NCBI RefSeq assembly: GCF_000346465.2 | Contig: NC_034009.1 | Span: 30,562,131-30,626,130 of the forward strand | Reading direction: 5' to 3' | DNA from: Prunus persica | Taxonomy: Eukaryota > Streptophyta > Magnoliopsida > Rosales > Rosaceae | Length of the DNA stretch: 64,000 nt | Shown: positions 35,293-47,401 of the stretch, in pieces | Layout: each line of letters opens with the position of its first letter | Numbering within the stretch: the first letter of the stretch is position 1 | The notes under the pieces: model-generated | Seen by the model: the letters and a program-made list of their open reading frames with translations, nothing else | Told to the model about the DNA's origin: nothing | Database searches by the model: none | Made by a program: the position numbers and the translations under genes

Positions 35293-35928
35293 ATGGAGAG
35301 AGGTATTTTTTTTCCTTCCATTTGCTTGTTAAGTTTCTTAGTTTTATCTCTGAAATTATAATTGGTTAAATCCATCAGGTTCTTTTCAGTTGCGATCGCG
35401 TCTGTTTCTTCTTTCGATTACTTGTAATCTTAAAAGTTCCGTTTTTTTTTTTTCTGTCTCGAATGTTTCATATGCTTCAAACTTGTAACCGGACACAACT
35501 CAACTTGCATTCTTAGCTTGAAATTTCAGAGCTTGGCATGTCTAATTTGCGTTGGCAAGTTTGATATGGGAATTTTCCCACACCTCTACCGTCCGCATCT
35601 GATCCAACAACTGAGAAATATGATTCTATTAAGATCCCAATAGAAAATCTCATATGTTTGTGTATGATGGTAAATATTAGTGTTGGGGTTAGTTAGCCTT
35701 TTCATCTTTGACTCCACTCATTACTTTGCTTGTTATGCTGAAATATTGTTTAGATCGTGGAAACTGTGGCAGATCAACTAGGACTATAATTTTTTCTTTT
35801 ACTTCCCAACTGAAAAAAGATGGTATCTTTCTTCATAAAAATAAAATAGATGGTATATTTACTGTTGATTATATCTGACAGCAAGAGGGCTCAGCGGAAT
35901 GGGGGTTTCAAAGTTTTGGAGGCCATAG
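35293..35928 (+). promoter_or_regulatory. 5'-UTR intron and spliced upstream ORF of the BBX27-like gene
   Basis: A leader exon ends ATGGAGAGAG at 35302 before a GTATTT donor, and the next exon begins at 35882 after CAG. Joined, they encode an 18-residue upstream peptide (MERARGLSGMGVSKFWRP) that stops at 35926-35928, 19 bases before the main ATG. Such a uORF could reduce translation of the main protein. The duplicate gene at 49.3 kb has a homologous leader, in which splicing would create a two-codon uORF. The splice is inferred, not observed. Confidence 0.45.
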
Positions 35929-35947
35929 TTTTTGTGAAGTAAAGAAA

Positions 35948-38472
35948 ATGAAGAAATTATGTGAGTTTTGCTCGGTACTAAGGCCAGTTGTGTACTGTAA
36001 AGCTGATGCAGCACATCTTTGCCTTTCCTGCGATGCAAAGGTCCACTCAGCAAACACTCTTTTTAACCGACATCTGCGTACTATCTTATGCAATTCATGC
36101 AAATACCGCCCCGCTTATGTTCTGTGTTTGGATCACAAGATGTTTATGTGTCGTGTCTGTGACATTACCCTGCATATTGCTTCCCAGCATCAGAAAAGGG
36201 CAACTAGCAGTTACAAAGGTTGCCCATCTGCTAAGGACTTTGCAGCATTTTGGGGTTTTGAATTGAACGAGCTAGACAGTAGTGCACATCTGGATGGAAT
36301 TCTCTCCACTTCTTGTGGCTCTTCCTGTGACTCAACTGCAGTAAACTTAGATAGTTGTGAACAGTCTTGCTCTCAAGTTGAAGGCTTTCCAGTAGCAAAT
36401 TCTCCCACCCTGGCTCCAGGTGTAGATTCTGAAGTGGGTTCACGCAGTCAACAATACAAGGTAGATAGACAGGAACTATATGTGTGTTCTCTTTAATCTT
36501 TAATTTCGGCTAACAATGTAATTGGCACTGTTGAAATACCTCATGAAACTGCAATGAAGGTAAATCCTTGATATGGGACAAGGTTTTAGTTTTCAAGAGT
36601 TTGATATCTAGTTCATGATATCCATGCTTTAAAAAACTTTAGAGTATCATAGATGGAGTTTCTCTTAATAATGAACATCCACCATTATGAATAAGATGCA
36701 GTCTCCTGTGACTAGTTTGGGGCATTCACAATAATTTTCAACATTAAACTGTATCTAGTGCTTGAGTAAATATACCCATTGAAGTCTGCACCATGTCTTC
36801 TCAATTGGCATCTTCTATCTTGCATATATCTCATGAAGGTCGAGCATAAAAGCACTTGTTTTATTCTGCACCAGATTCTTGACTTAAAAAGGCTTCAGCT
36901 CACTGAAGGGAGAAGCCCTTCGCTTCTGATACGTGGCAAAGAACAAAGTGACTTATCTTCTTCAGTACATCACACATCAGGGAGGTTCGATGATAATCTT
37001 GATCAGAGTTTACAACATTCCGAGATTACTAGATTTAGGCAAAGGGACAGTCTACTTCAGGATCTGAAAGTTGATAATTTGCCATTTCCACTTTCTCAAC
37101 TGGAGCACATGCCACCATCTTCAACTGCTGGACTTCCGTTGGATACAGAATCGTTTTGGCACTGCAGAAGTCCGGTTGAAAGTTGTCAGGTTTGATCAAT
37201 ACCGATGCAAGTCATTTATTTGGACTATTATGTAGTAATAAATCACTTCTTGCTTGTTTGAACACTGATCTCTTACTGTTTATAAGTGCCTTGAGAGAAA
37301 GGAGGAGTTCTAATTATGTTCACCTTATGCAGGTAAAAAAGTTGATACTCTGTTTCTCAATGAACCGTATGGATTGTGTTAACCATTAATTGAACAGAAA
37401 CTCTGACAGGAAAATATCTATGTGAAATAAATTCTGGTTAAGCAATGCTGACTCCATGAAATTCCATTACAGTAAACTGCAGGGTTGATGTTTGGATTTC
37501 CTATTATAAATTTCTTGATGCTAGGCTGATGGTCCTGCTTACATTACATGCTGTCTTCAAATGCATCACTTATATTAGATCCTACTCAATGCTGTGGCTA
37601 CCTTATCATGGAAAATATCTATCAGTATAACCATCTGATCGTGATTTTATTTTGCAGCTGTGGGCTCAAAATATGCAAGACATTGGGGTTTGTGAAGAAC
37701 TTGTTTGTCATGATGATTTTAATATGCCTGATGTTGATATGACATTCCAAAACTTCGAAGAACTATTTGGAAGTGATCAAGATCCAACCAGAGCACTGCT
37801 TGATGATAAAGATGTACCATACTCCTCTGTGTTGAAGTATATATCCCTTGACAAATCAGATAATGGCCATGCAAGAGCAAGGATGGTGTGAATTTTGGCT
37901 TCCCTTCTCTTCTTTTATTAAAATTGTCCAATTACCAAGTATAGTCACCAAGGTTCCTTTGATTAGAACATGTGCTAAATATATACCCTCCAAAAAAAAA
38001 TGGTTTCTGACAGGAGCATGATGCGTCAGAGGTTTCGTCTATTTTCTTTAACAAAGTTCAAAACCTTGAAGGAAGCATGGATTATTGCCCATGTCCTATT
38101 CAACCATCTTCTTCAACTTTGTCATTCTGTATGTCAAGGTTCAGTGCCGAAAGCAGCGGTACTGATTGTCATGAAAGCCGGCTTTCACCCTATATTGCCA
38201 CAGGGTCTTCAAGAAATTCACCTCATGACCAAGAGGGTGGGCGCTTTGAAACCAGAGCAAATGCCATGACGAGGTACAAAGAGAAGAAGCATTCCCGACT
38301 GTAAGTATTAGGGATTCTCTGCTCTAAGCTCTTCCAGTTTGTTTAAGTGTTGCTACATCTCTTATATAGAGAGAACATGCAATTTTTTGTTTTCAGGCTT
38401 GTGAGAAAAAATCGATATCCATTTAGGAAAGGTACAGCTGATAACGTAAGCGGGAAAAAGGAAGAGTTGTGA
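35948..38472 (+). CDS. Double B-box zinc-finger protein with CCT-like end (BBX27-like)
   Basis: Transcriptional regulator of the CONSTANS-like/BBX family. Coding exons: 35948-36460, 36839-37189, 37658-37885, 38014-38300 and 38397-38472, giving 484 aa. B-box 1 ligands are C5, C8, C17, D20, C25, C28 and H33. B-box 2 follows (CNSCKYRPAYVLC...CRVCDITLH), then the conserved CPSAKDFAAFWGFEL. The middle is Ser/Asp-rich, with ILDLKRLQLTEG and LWAQNMQDIGV. The C-terminus starts like a CCT domain (AMTRYKEKKHSRLLVRKNRY) but ends after PFRKGTADNVSGKKEEL, lacking the usual basic ADxRKRxKGRFVK half. Exon 2 appears to use AAG at 36838 as acceptor, because the site used in the duplicate (CAG) reads CAT here. 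Its Arabidopsis counterpart is At1g68190. An upstream ORF is predicted in the leader. Confidence 0.88.
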
Positions 38473-39000
38473 AGAGAAGAGAAGACTATGACCCTGACAC
38501 TGTAAATGCGACAAGAAGTTATTGAACTCTTGCATGCATGTTGGTCTTGTACATACACCATGGTACCAATGAGATTCTTGGGTTGGGTCTTATGGAGTGT
38601 TCCGACCATGAGCCCAAATTGAAAGAAAATGCAAATTGAGTAACCGCTGAAAGCCATTTTTTGTTTCTCACATAAGTAAACATGATTTCCAACATAATGC
38701 TGAAAAAGAAAGAAACTATCACGTACCCAAGACCTCAAAGATGTTAAATGTTTAGAAAGTGGATAGAAACGCAGCGAAATTTTGGGCCATTCGGAGCATA
38801 AGAAAATCTAACAAAAACGTGCATTAGATATCTTTCAAACTTTTATACATTTATGTTTGTAATGGTTACAATCGCTGTTGTAGGCATTGATCTATGCGTC
38901 AAATCTCCTAACCTAGGCCAACATGGTAACAGTTGCTATCAAATATACCTGTTAACAATATCAAATTCTAGAAAATTTCTTTCATTCAGAACTTGTGATT

Positions 39001-39110
39001 TCAGCTAGTGAGTTTTTATGAGAGCATCTTGTTAATTGGAAACTATGGGTTTTGCTAGTGAGTTTTGATGAGAGCATCTTTCAGCTAGTGAGTTTTGATG
39101 AGGGCATCCA
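39001..39110. repeat. Short tandem repeats downstream of the BBX27-like gene
   Basis: Three diverged copies of CTAGTGAGTTTTGATGAGAG (first with a T insertion) are spaced 36-56 bases apart. Non-coding. Confidence 0.75.
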
Positions 39111-39269
39111 ATATTACCTTTAAGAATGTGCACCTTGCTAATTGTCTTTGAACCCTCATACTCCTCATCTATTTATTTTTTCAAAAAGAAACTAGCAAAT
39201 ATTAGTGAATCAGCAAAACCCATTTCAGTAAAACTTTTGAATTTTGCAAATGAAGAACCTAAAGCCAGT

Positions 39270-40443
39270 TTCAAGCAGAAAAAACTTGTGTAATATGAAG
39301 AGCCTGCTCAAGCCGCTGAATTTGAATCCATTGTTCTGTAACAATGTCAGGCATTTGAAAGCAAAGAGAAAGAAGCCAATGGCAAAATGAACACCACACT
39401 AACAACATCACACACTCATAGCCATAGACCATAGATGGATTGAGTACATCAGTGCATGACCTTTTGAGCCTGAGAGGCAACCATTTCGAGTCTATCCTCA
39501 GCATCTTGTGCTTTAGACTCTAAAACATGGAGGTCGAAGTTGTACCTAAAAAGCATTGCAAAGCCTAATTCTCAAATCCAACAAACTCTTTCTGCTACTT
39601 TTTCATTGAATTGAAATTGCAAAAAGAAATTGGAAAAAGATATGAACCTCTTCTTCTAGGGCGTTAAGCCTCTCATCAGTAGCCAATGAGTCTCCCTGTG
39701 ACATTCAAATGCAAGCAAATATTATTTATTTGCTTTCAATTTAGAAATACTTGAAATCTGAAGACTTGAAGCTGAAACGGGAAACAAATCTTAAGAGTGA
39801 ACAAAACAGACTGCAAATGATGGATCTTCTGCGCCATGTTGTCAACACTCTTCGATACGATCGATTTTCTCATTCAGATTTTGAACACTTTCTGCTAGAA
39901 CTGATTCTGCATAACAAAATTAATAATAGCTAAGAAGAAAATCACGGGTAACAAATTGAAGAATTTTTTTATATAAAAAATAAAAAATAAAGCTTGAAGC
40001 CAATACCCCTAACAAATAAAGCATATATAAATGTGAGTGAAAAGTGTACAAATAGGAGTGTGAAAATCTTTACATGTTTTGCAGCATAACGCAGTTGAAA
40101 ATAATCTAATTAAAACACAAAGTGCAACAAGAGAGGATAGAAATGAACCTGCCCATTCCTGAGCATCTGTGAGATGAGTGACAGCATCAAGATTTGTTGC
40201 AATAAAAAGACATCAAGGGTTTTCACGTATAGAGTGTCCCATACCTTCCATCACATAAACATCACCTGCCACCAGAGAAGACTGCAATACATGTGACAAG
40301 TGCACTGCATATATAATAAGACCATAATGTTTATACGGTGTTGGCACTTGGTATAGTAACATGCATATTACCTTCCATTTAATACTTTGTAACACAATGT
40401 TTGCATATAAGCCTGAATTTGAGCACAAGTACAGTCCATATAA

Positions 40444-40476
<33 letters not shown>

Positions 40477-42926
40477 AAGTGAACTGTGGCAGTTATGTGG
40501 CATCTCTTTTTCAATCCAAACCTTCAGACGTTAAAGTTTAAATATTAAACCGAGGCCCTAATAATTTCTGAGGTAAGAAGAATCTAAAACAGAAGGTGCT
40601 TGAAGCAGCAGTGATTCTTCAAATTTTAATTACAAAGGAAAGTACAGTACCTTGCAACAAAAATAATTTGCAGTGTGTTCAACACACATGCATTGACATA
40701 AAACAGAATCACCAGAACTTACTGAATTTTGTAGTAGCTGAAATTTCGGTCAAATCCAACCTAGAAGACAACGAACACAGATCTAGCAATATTAAAAGTT
40801 GATGTTCTTTTTTCTTTTTTTAAGAAGAAGAAAGAAAGAAAGAACCTCACATGTGTATGGTCAGTATAAGGTTCCAAAAAGGAATGCAAAAGCTCTATTG
40901 AGAGAAAGTTCTACTTGTATTTCTATCAGGACAAACCCAATAATAAACAAAGTTCTATGAAGCAAGAAAGGACAGAAGTATACATTCTCATCATGCTCCA
41001 TCAGAAATCCAGGCTTCAGATCTATCTTCTTCCCACCGTCTTCCTGTAAGAAAACGAAAGCATTTAAAAAAATACTTCTCAACATGTAACATACCAGGGG
41101 CATATTAATGAATAAAAAGAATTATAAACAACTTTAGCCCAGTCCATCCCTCAAACTACTAATTATAAACAAAAGTAACTACCTAACTTTTCCTGATAGT
41201 TTAGGGCCATAGGCACATGAGCACACGGATGCACGCACACACAAAAAGATGATGTTTTCAAAAAATTATTGTTTGGTGGGGTGAGAGAAAACAATTAGAT
41301 TTTCTGGAGCAAACTGCATGGTCCCGGGAGAGGGGCATGCAGGGTATCCTCCTTTACTTCATCCACTACCTCAACATTCATACTAAATAATTACCAGGGG
41401 AACTTTCAGTTTCCAAATATTTACTTTTACATCCAAAGAAGATGCAGACCTCGTTATGTTTCTTGAGCAACAATTTGCTATTTAGAAGGATATGCACATA
41501 TTATGGACAAAGTGCCTGAAGATCTTTTAAACTATAGGTAAGCTTTTAAGCTTTATCCTAAATTTAGAATGAAACCGAAGATACAAATGCAAGGGAAATA
41601 ATGACACCAAGTTTTGTGCAATGCTCTTGTTAGCCAAATGAATAACATGTCATTTGATTTCACAGACTAGGATATAAAATAGAAAAAGTACAAGTAACAG
41701 CATCATGTACTGAAACTATATGATTTCGGACTCATACTTACTGGTCCACCAAGGTATTGATATCCAGCAAGCTCAAGCTCCTTCAAGATACCTTCCTCCC
41801 CAATCACATAAACCTATAAAAGGCTCAATCATCAGTCTATTATCATCTAAGTTCACGATTAACATGCACCAGTTAATTCATTTAGTGCTAACCATGAGGT
41901 ACCAGATGCAAGGAAATCACAACAAAATAAAGTTCTTTAAGAATATGCAAAACTTGGAATCCCCATGGAGAAAACCACTAGCAAACACAATTTACCATGC
42001 CCGACAGGCTCAATTAGTATGTATCTACAACTGACAGACTTTTCTCGTCTTTAGACTCAACAATAAGTCGAAGTCGTCGCATAATGCAATATGGCTCAGA
42101 TTTTCAGTATCTACTTTTCCAGAGCCAAGTGTTTCAAGAGACAGCCTACCAAATTGACGGGTTCAACGGAACAATGAACAACCTTTAAAAGGAGTCAAAA
42201 AGGTGACAAAAACCAATTAATTCAACCATGGCGAGCTACCAATTAAATAAATACCAAATTGCTTCTAAACAGAATTGACATTATCAACCAACAAAAGACT
42301 CTAACTTTAACAAATCAAGAGAAAATAAGTAAAAACCAATCAGATATTATTAAATCATAACCCATGTAAATTACTTTTTTGTTAAGAATACCAGCACCTA
42401 CGCAAATCCTTCCTTGGTTACACTAGCCAAATTAACCCAAATGTCAAAATCAAGAACGATTAACATTATCCCGACAAAATAATCTCAAAATTATAGCAGA
42501 GCAGAATTAACATTACCATGATATAAGCAAAGGCTCAGTTTTTACAACCTCAACTAAACCAAATATCAAGATCAACTGCGATAAACATTAGCATAATACA
42601 CAAACTAAATTCACATTTCTGATAAATCAATAAAACCTAACCTAAGATCAAAATTAGCAGCATTACATTACCGCAACACGGGGAAAAAGTAAGAAAATTT
42701 GTGATCAAAATTAAGCGAAATTAACATTTCAGAATGAAGAAAATTCAGATAACCAAAATAATTTTATAGAAACTAGAATAAGAAAATAAAAGAGCTGAAA
42801 CTGTCATAATTAAAAATAAAATAAGCAGAAAGCCACCTGGTATCGATGTGAGGCAACATCATTGGAATTGTCAGAGTCGTTGTCGATGAACTCGTAATCC
42901 GCAACTCCAACTTCGTCGCTGTCCAT
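39270..42926 (-). pseudogene. Broken chimeric gene: coiled-coil protein exons plus PGLP2-like phosphatase exons
   Basis: Minus strand. A first exon (42926-42837) starts MDSDEVGVADYEFIDND and has a good donor. Next come two intact-looking exons matching plant phosphoglycolate phosphatase 2: 41813-41742 (VYVIGEEGILKELELAG) and 41043-40984 (EDGGKKIDLKPGFLMEHDEN). A third PGLP2 piece (about 40240-40149, IRENP-stop-CLFIATNLDAVTHL) has a TGA in place of a Gly codon and small indels just upstream. Further on, exons of an unrelated coiled-coil protein appear (about 39905-39440: VLAESVQNLNEKIDRIEEC then stop; DSLATDERLNALEEE; LESKAQDAEDRLEMVASQAQ; then IVTEQWIQIQRLEQALHIT near 39330). The catalytic HAD motifs of PGLP2 are absent. 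Introns are retained, so this came from DNA-level duplication or capture, not retroposition. Neither parent protein can be made. Confidence 0.65.
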
Positions 42927-43051
42927 AGCGGCGGCTGCGTCGTCGTCTCCGCCACTATTCGAATATATCGGCTATACTTTTTAAACTGTACGTAAGCGAT
43001 CTTGTACACGTAGTCAAGTCAGGAAAAAAAAAATGTAAAGAATAAATAAAT

Positions 43052-43128
43052 AGTATAGCCGTGCGGCTATACTATTTAAATATTTTAATATATTTAAACA
43101 GTATAGCTGCACGGCTATACTGTTTAAA
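43052..43128. repeat. Two adjacent near-perfect palindromes
   Basis: 43052-43073 is a 10-2-10 palindrome (AGTATAGCCG, TG, CGGCTATACT). 43093-43127 is a related one with arms of about 15 bases around TGCACG (TTAAACAGTATAGC side). They share the core TATAGC(C/T)G. They lie about 130 bp upstream of the pseudogene's start codon and may be remnants of a transposon end. Confidence 0.8.
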
Positions 43129-43922
43129 CAGTGATCTTGAGATAGAAAAGATGTTTTAAAGGTTAGCTCAACTCTTTTTCTTTTAATTACATAATCTGTT
43201 AGATAAGTTAAATTTCTAATAACACTAGTTTTCAAACTTAAGAAAAATATAAAGTTAATACCTTGGTCCTTATTTAGAAAATTGAATTAAAAAATACATC
43301 CTCAGTAGTCTTTGTTTCTCTTGGGTTGAAAGTAGAATCAGTGTTCTTCTAAGTGAAGGCATCCTCAAAGCACACGTTACATCCCTCGGTCATTTTTGTA
43401 AAACTCAATAAATTGTAAACGTGCAATTTACAGCTTAAAAGTCTTTACTTGTGGCTATAGGTATATAGCCTATAGTTATTACACTTTGGATTGCAATGGA
43501 ACTATATATATACACAAGTATTAGTAGCTATCTCTTTAGTACCCTCTCATTGCCACTTTGGATTCAAATCTGTAAATAGTTGCTACTGGGGTGTGGATGA
43601 AGGTGGGCTAGACATCACAAGGGAATCTGCTTGGCCGATAAAAAAATAAAACTATTGAGCTTACCATTGGGAAACAGAAGTCGAATCAATCTCATGAGGC
43701 ATTTGCGACCTATCCAAACGTGTCAATTATCTTTTTGTGAATAATCTACCTAAATATACCTATTATTAAGGGAACATAAATTTAAATCCTTAAAATTGAG
43801 GATACAAATTTTAGTCAACTTTATTCATTTGAGTGAAACATTTATAGAAATAAATCTTACAGAAGGTTGGATTTTGTGGGTAAAGTAGATGGAGGTTCAC
43901 ATATATAATGATCTTTTTTCTC

Positions 43923-44470
43923 TTTTTTTTTGGTCGGAATAGAGTTTCATTAAATAGAATGTCAAAGCCAGATTACATCAAATTGAACTCAAATAATTGA
44001 GTTCACACAAAATGCAATATAAATAGACATAGAGCCCACTATAAATAAAACTAACAAAATGCATAAAGCACACATAAAGGCATTAAGCCCACATAAAAGC
44101 AAAGAACCCACATAATAGCCAAAAGCCCACAAAAGGCAAAAGCCTTTAAAATACAACACAATATTAGGAAACCCTAACACCAATAACATGTATGTGCCGC
44201 ACAATCCAACAGCCACAAGCCGCGCCACCAAAGCAAGCCAACAACCACCAAAGAGAAACCAGTAACCAACAGAAAATTGTGGTGGGCAAGCCACCAAAGC
44301 TGCACCTAGTAGGAGTAGCGCTACCATAATCCAACTGATAAGTGCTATTTGCACTTTAAGGGCATTCCAAACTCCATAAGTTCCACCAAAGATAATGATC
44401 ACTATGTCATATCCCATCGCATGTTTGGCTAATAATTGTACATGCGGCTGTGTAAAATCTAGAAGATGAA
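43923..44470 (-). mobile_element. 5'-truncated LINE 3' end with poly(A)
   Basis: On the minus strand the segment ends with CTATTTAATGAAACTCTATT, then CCGACC, and a poly(A) run (plus-strand T run 43923-43931), typical of plant L1-type LINE tails. The apparent 173-residue hydrophobic frame over it (43989-44510) is low-complexity tail sequence and not a protein gene. No reverse-transcriptase motif remains. The target-site duplication was not resolved. Confidence 0.6.
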
Positions 44471-45219
44471 TGTTGTTTCTTGTCTTAGTTTGAAATTGCA
44501 TCCTCTCCATCCTATGTCTTGTTTGATTGCGTATAGACCAGTTTGGATTAATGTGAAAATGCCGCCTCTCTTTACCAAATTTGATTCAATTTTTCATTTT
44601 CCTAAATTTGAGTTTCATTTTCCCTGCAAACCTATTCAACACCAATGTTTTGTTGGTTCGACCTAAGTTTTGACGAAATTCGACGTTTAACATAATGCAA
44701 GGTCACATAGAGTAAAATTTTGTCCGAAAAAATGAAGAAATTTTTTAGATCCTTAATACATCACCTGTCACATTGTGCAGTTCCATATATTTGAGATAAA
44801 TACAATGCTAAAAAAAAATATTTTTTTTTGTGGAAAATAAATAGGACCTCGTTTGGTTTACAGAAAGAATTTTATGGGAAATCATTTCTCATTTAATTTC
44901 CCAAGAGATGGAAATAGAATATTCATTTTCCATGTTTGGTAATGTTGGAAAAGTAACCACGAAATACTACTTTATTCATTTCCCATATTTTGGTTTGTGT
45001 AGGAATGTAAAACAAAGTTTTTTTTAATTTTCCAGTTATATCCATATGAAATCAAATAATAATAATGCATTTAATGCTATATTGTAATTATAAATTGTCA
45101 TGAAAAGTGTGCATTTAATGATGGCTAGTTTTCCGAAACTTTCTTATGGGATGGGAAAATGAAACCTAAGGGGAAAGAAGGGTGAAGGGTTATATTTCCC
45201 CTATCCATGTAACTAGCTA

Positions 45220-45802
45220 GGGGTGGGCACGGTTCGGCTTGGACCGATTTTTGCCTCAAATTAGAACCGATCCGGTACTATTCATCCGATTTGGTTCGGT
45301 TTGATTTTAATAAAAAAATTTCAAAAACTGTCCGGTTCGGTTTGAACCGATTTCGGTCCGGTTCCGATTCCAGTTCGGTTTTGAACCGGATTATAAAAAT
45401 TATTTTTAAAAATTATTTTTTAATACAATTCTCAACTGAAATATTATTTTTTTACTTGAAAATTAACAAATTATTCAATTTCATATAAAAAATAAATATT
45501 AAAGTGAGAAAAGAGAGATATTTTGACATTGAACTTGGATAAATATTAGGTTTTTTTTAGTGAAATTAAAAATATAGCATTAAATATAAATATATATTGA
45601 AATTATATATATTTTTAGTTTCACCGGTTCGGTTCGGCCCGGTTCGATTTTTGAAGACATTGAACCGAATCTGAAACCGGTCCAAACCGGTCTGGTTCGA
45701 TTTTTGACCGGTTTTTGACTTTTTGGCCAACTCGATTTTTTTCCGGTTTGGTTCGGTGTGGTTCGGCTCGAATTTCCGGTTCGCCGGTTTGAGTGCCCAC
45801 CA
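45220..45802. mobile_element. TIR element with GGGGTGGGCAC ends, about 580 bp
   Basis: The left end GGGGTGGGCACGGTTCGG and right end CCGGTTTGAGTGCCCACC are inverted (shared GGTGGGCAC). Near the ends are many CCGGTTCGG-like short repeats in both orientations. The style matches hAT-type non-autonomous elements common in dicots. There is no transposase. The target-site duplication was not resolved. It appears inserted in an older repeat beginning near 44.85 kb. Confidence 0.65.
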
Positions 45803-45895
45803 ATATAACTGTCAACCATTTCTCATATATGAACTTACCAAACTTAGAAAAGCAATTGATTTCCCATCCCCATATCTCCTTTCTCATAAACTAAA

Positions 45896-46493
45896 GAAGA
45901 ATGCTAGCAACCTTCTATCTAACCTTCTCTTTTGGACATTCTCCCTTCTTTTTATGACAAATGTCATTTTCCTTACACTTAAAACAATGCCATTAATGCA
46001 TCACACAATTTAGTTTTTGTTTTCCAAGTTTACCCTTTTAAAATATATTGGCTTTTATATTTCCTTCAATTTATTCAAATTTTGTTATAACTTCTTTAGC
46101 ACATTGTTAAAAAATAAATAATTAAAAAAAAATAAGAAAAACGTCATATTTTTAAAAAATAAAAATAAAGTTTTTTTCATGACATTGTTATCATCTTTAT
46201 TTTGTTTTTAACAAAACACGCATTCTCTTTGAAAAAATTAAAATTTAAAAAAAAAACTTCAGTTTTTGTTTTCTTATTTAATTTTTAACAAGGTGTTAAG
46301 AAAGTTATAAAAAAAAAAAAAAAAATTAGCTTGTTATTTAAAAAAAAAATTAATACATTTAATAAGGGTAAACTTGGAAAACAAAAATTAGTTTGTGTGA
46401 TGTATTAATGACATTATTTTTAGTGTAAGGAAAGTGACACTTGTCATGAGAAGAAGGGAGAAGGTCCAAAAGAGAAGATTGCTAGCACTCCCC
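45896..46493. mobile_element. Mutator-like MITE with 9 bp target-site duplication
   Basis: A 598 bp element with about 130 bp inverted ends (outer GAAGAATGCTAGCAACC on the left, GCTAGCACTCCCC on the right). They match inward through TTCTCTTTTGGAC, CCTTACACT and TTTTTGTTTTCCAAGTTTAC. It is flanked by the exact 9 bp duplication TAAACTAAA (45887-45895 and 46494-46502). A 9 bp duplication with long TIRs is diagnostic of Mutator-like elements. There is no internal protein. Confidence 0.88.
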
Positions 46494-46507
46494 TAAACTA
46501 AATGCAA

Positions 46508-46858
46508 CAGTCCTAATCTCTTGGACCACAGGAGTTCAAGAAATTTGTGGTCACTCACCGTTGGATGTAAATTCAACGGTTCACTCACTTTTGCACTCAT
46601 TTTAAAAAACTTTTTTCAACCATTGGATTAATATCCAACGGTGGGTGACCACAATCTCTTGGACTCCTGTGGTCCAAGAGATCGAGACTTGGACCACAGG
46701 GGTCCAAGAGATGTGTGGTCACTCACCGTTGGATGTAAATTCAACGGTTCACTCACTCTTGCACTCATTTTAATAAACTTTTTTGTACCATTAGATTAAT
46801 ATCCAACGGTGGGTGACCACAATCTCTTGAACTCCTGTGGTCCAAGAGATCGGGACTG
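46508..46858. mobile_element. Two head-to-tail MITE copies (same family as 1.4 kb)
   Basis: Copies at 46508-46689 and 46689-46858 abut so closely that one terminus is effectively shared. Each has CTCTTGGACCACAGG-type ends, an inner GTGGTCACTCACCGTTGGAT and its inverse ATCCAACGGTGGGTGACCAC. They lie within 15 bp of the Mutator-like MITE. Confidence 0.8.
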
Positions 46859-47197
46859 ATGCAATCTATAAGTAAAGAAGTGAGCTTATTTCATATATAT
46901 ATATATATATATATTTAAAACAGTGGGCTTCTGGCCCTCAATACCAAACATAAAAAAGAATTGGAATTCCAGCCCTCAATACCAAAAAGAAAAAAGAACT
47001 GGGCTTTGTAAGGCGAGGCCCAATACTGAATGGGCTTAACCCAAAAAAAAGAATAAAACCCGATCCGAATAGATCAATGAAAGAATCTTCGATCGTCTTA
47101 GGCACAATAGATAAAACCTCATCCCCTTTCATTTTCATCATGTGATCAATCAAATATTTTTGAGTTTTTAGGTCTAATGGTACTCGAATTTTGACCC

Positions 47198-47362
47198 GAT
47201 TCACATTTTTTGTCCCTTAATTTCCAAAATCGTTTATGTGGTCCTTCAACTTCAGTTTTGTTAGAACAAATGGTCATGCCGTTAATTTTGTTAACTTTTT
47301 CTGTTAAATGCAAGGGCAAAATGGTATTTTTGTATTAAAAAAAATCTATATATATATATATA

Positions 47363-47401
<39 letters not shown>

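Noticed and set aside
43989..44510. Hydrophobic 173-residue minus-strand frame, looks like a membrane protein
   Set aside because: It coincides with a LINE tail ending in poly(A). The composition is low-complexity and no conserved membrane family is recognised.
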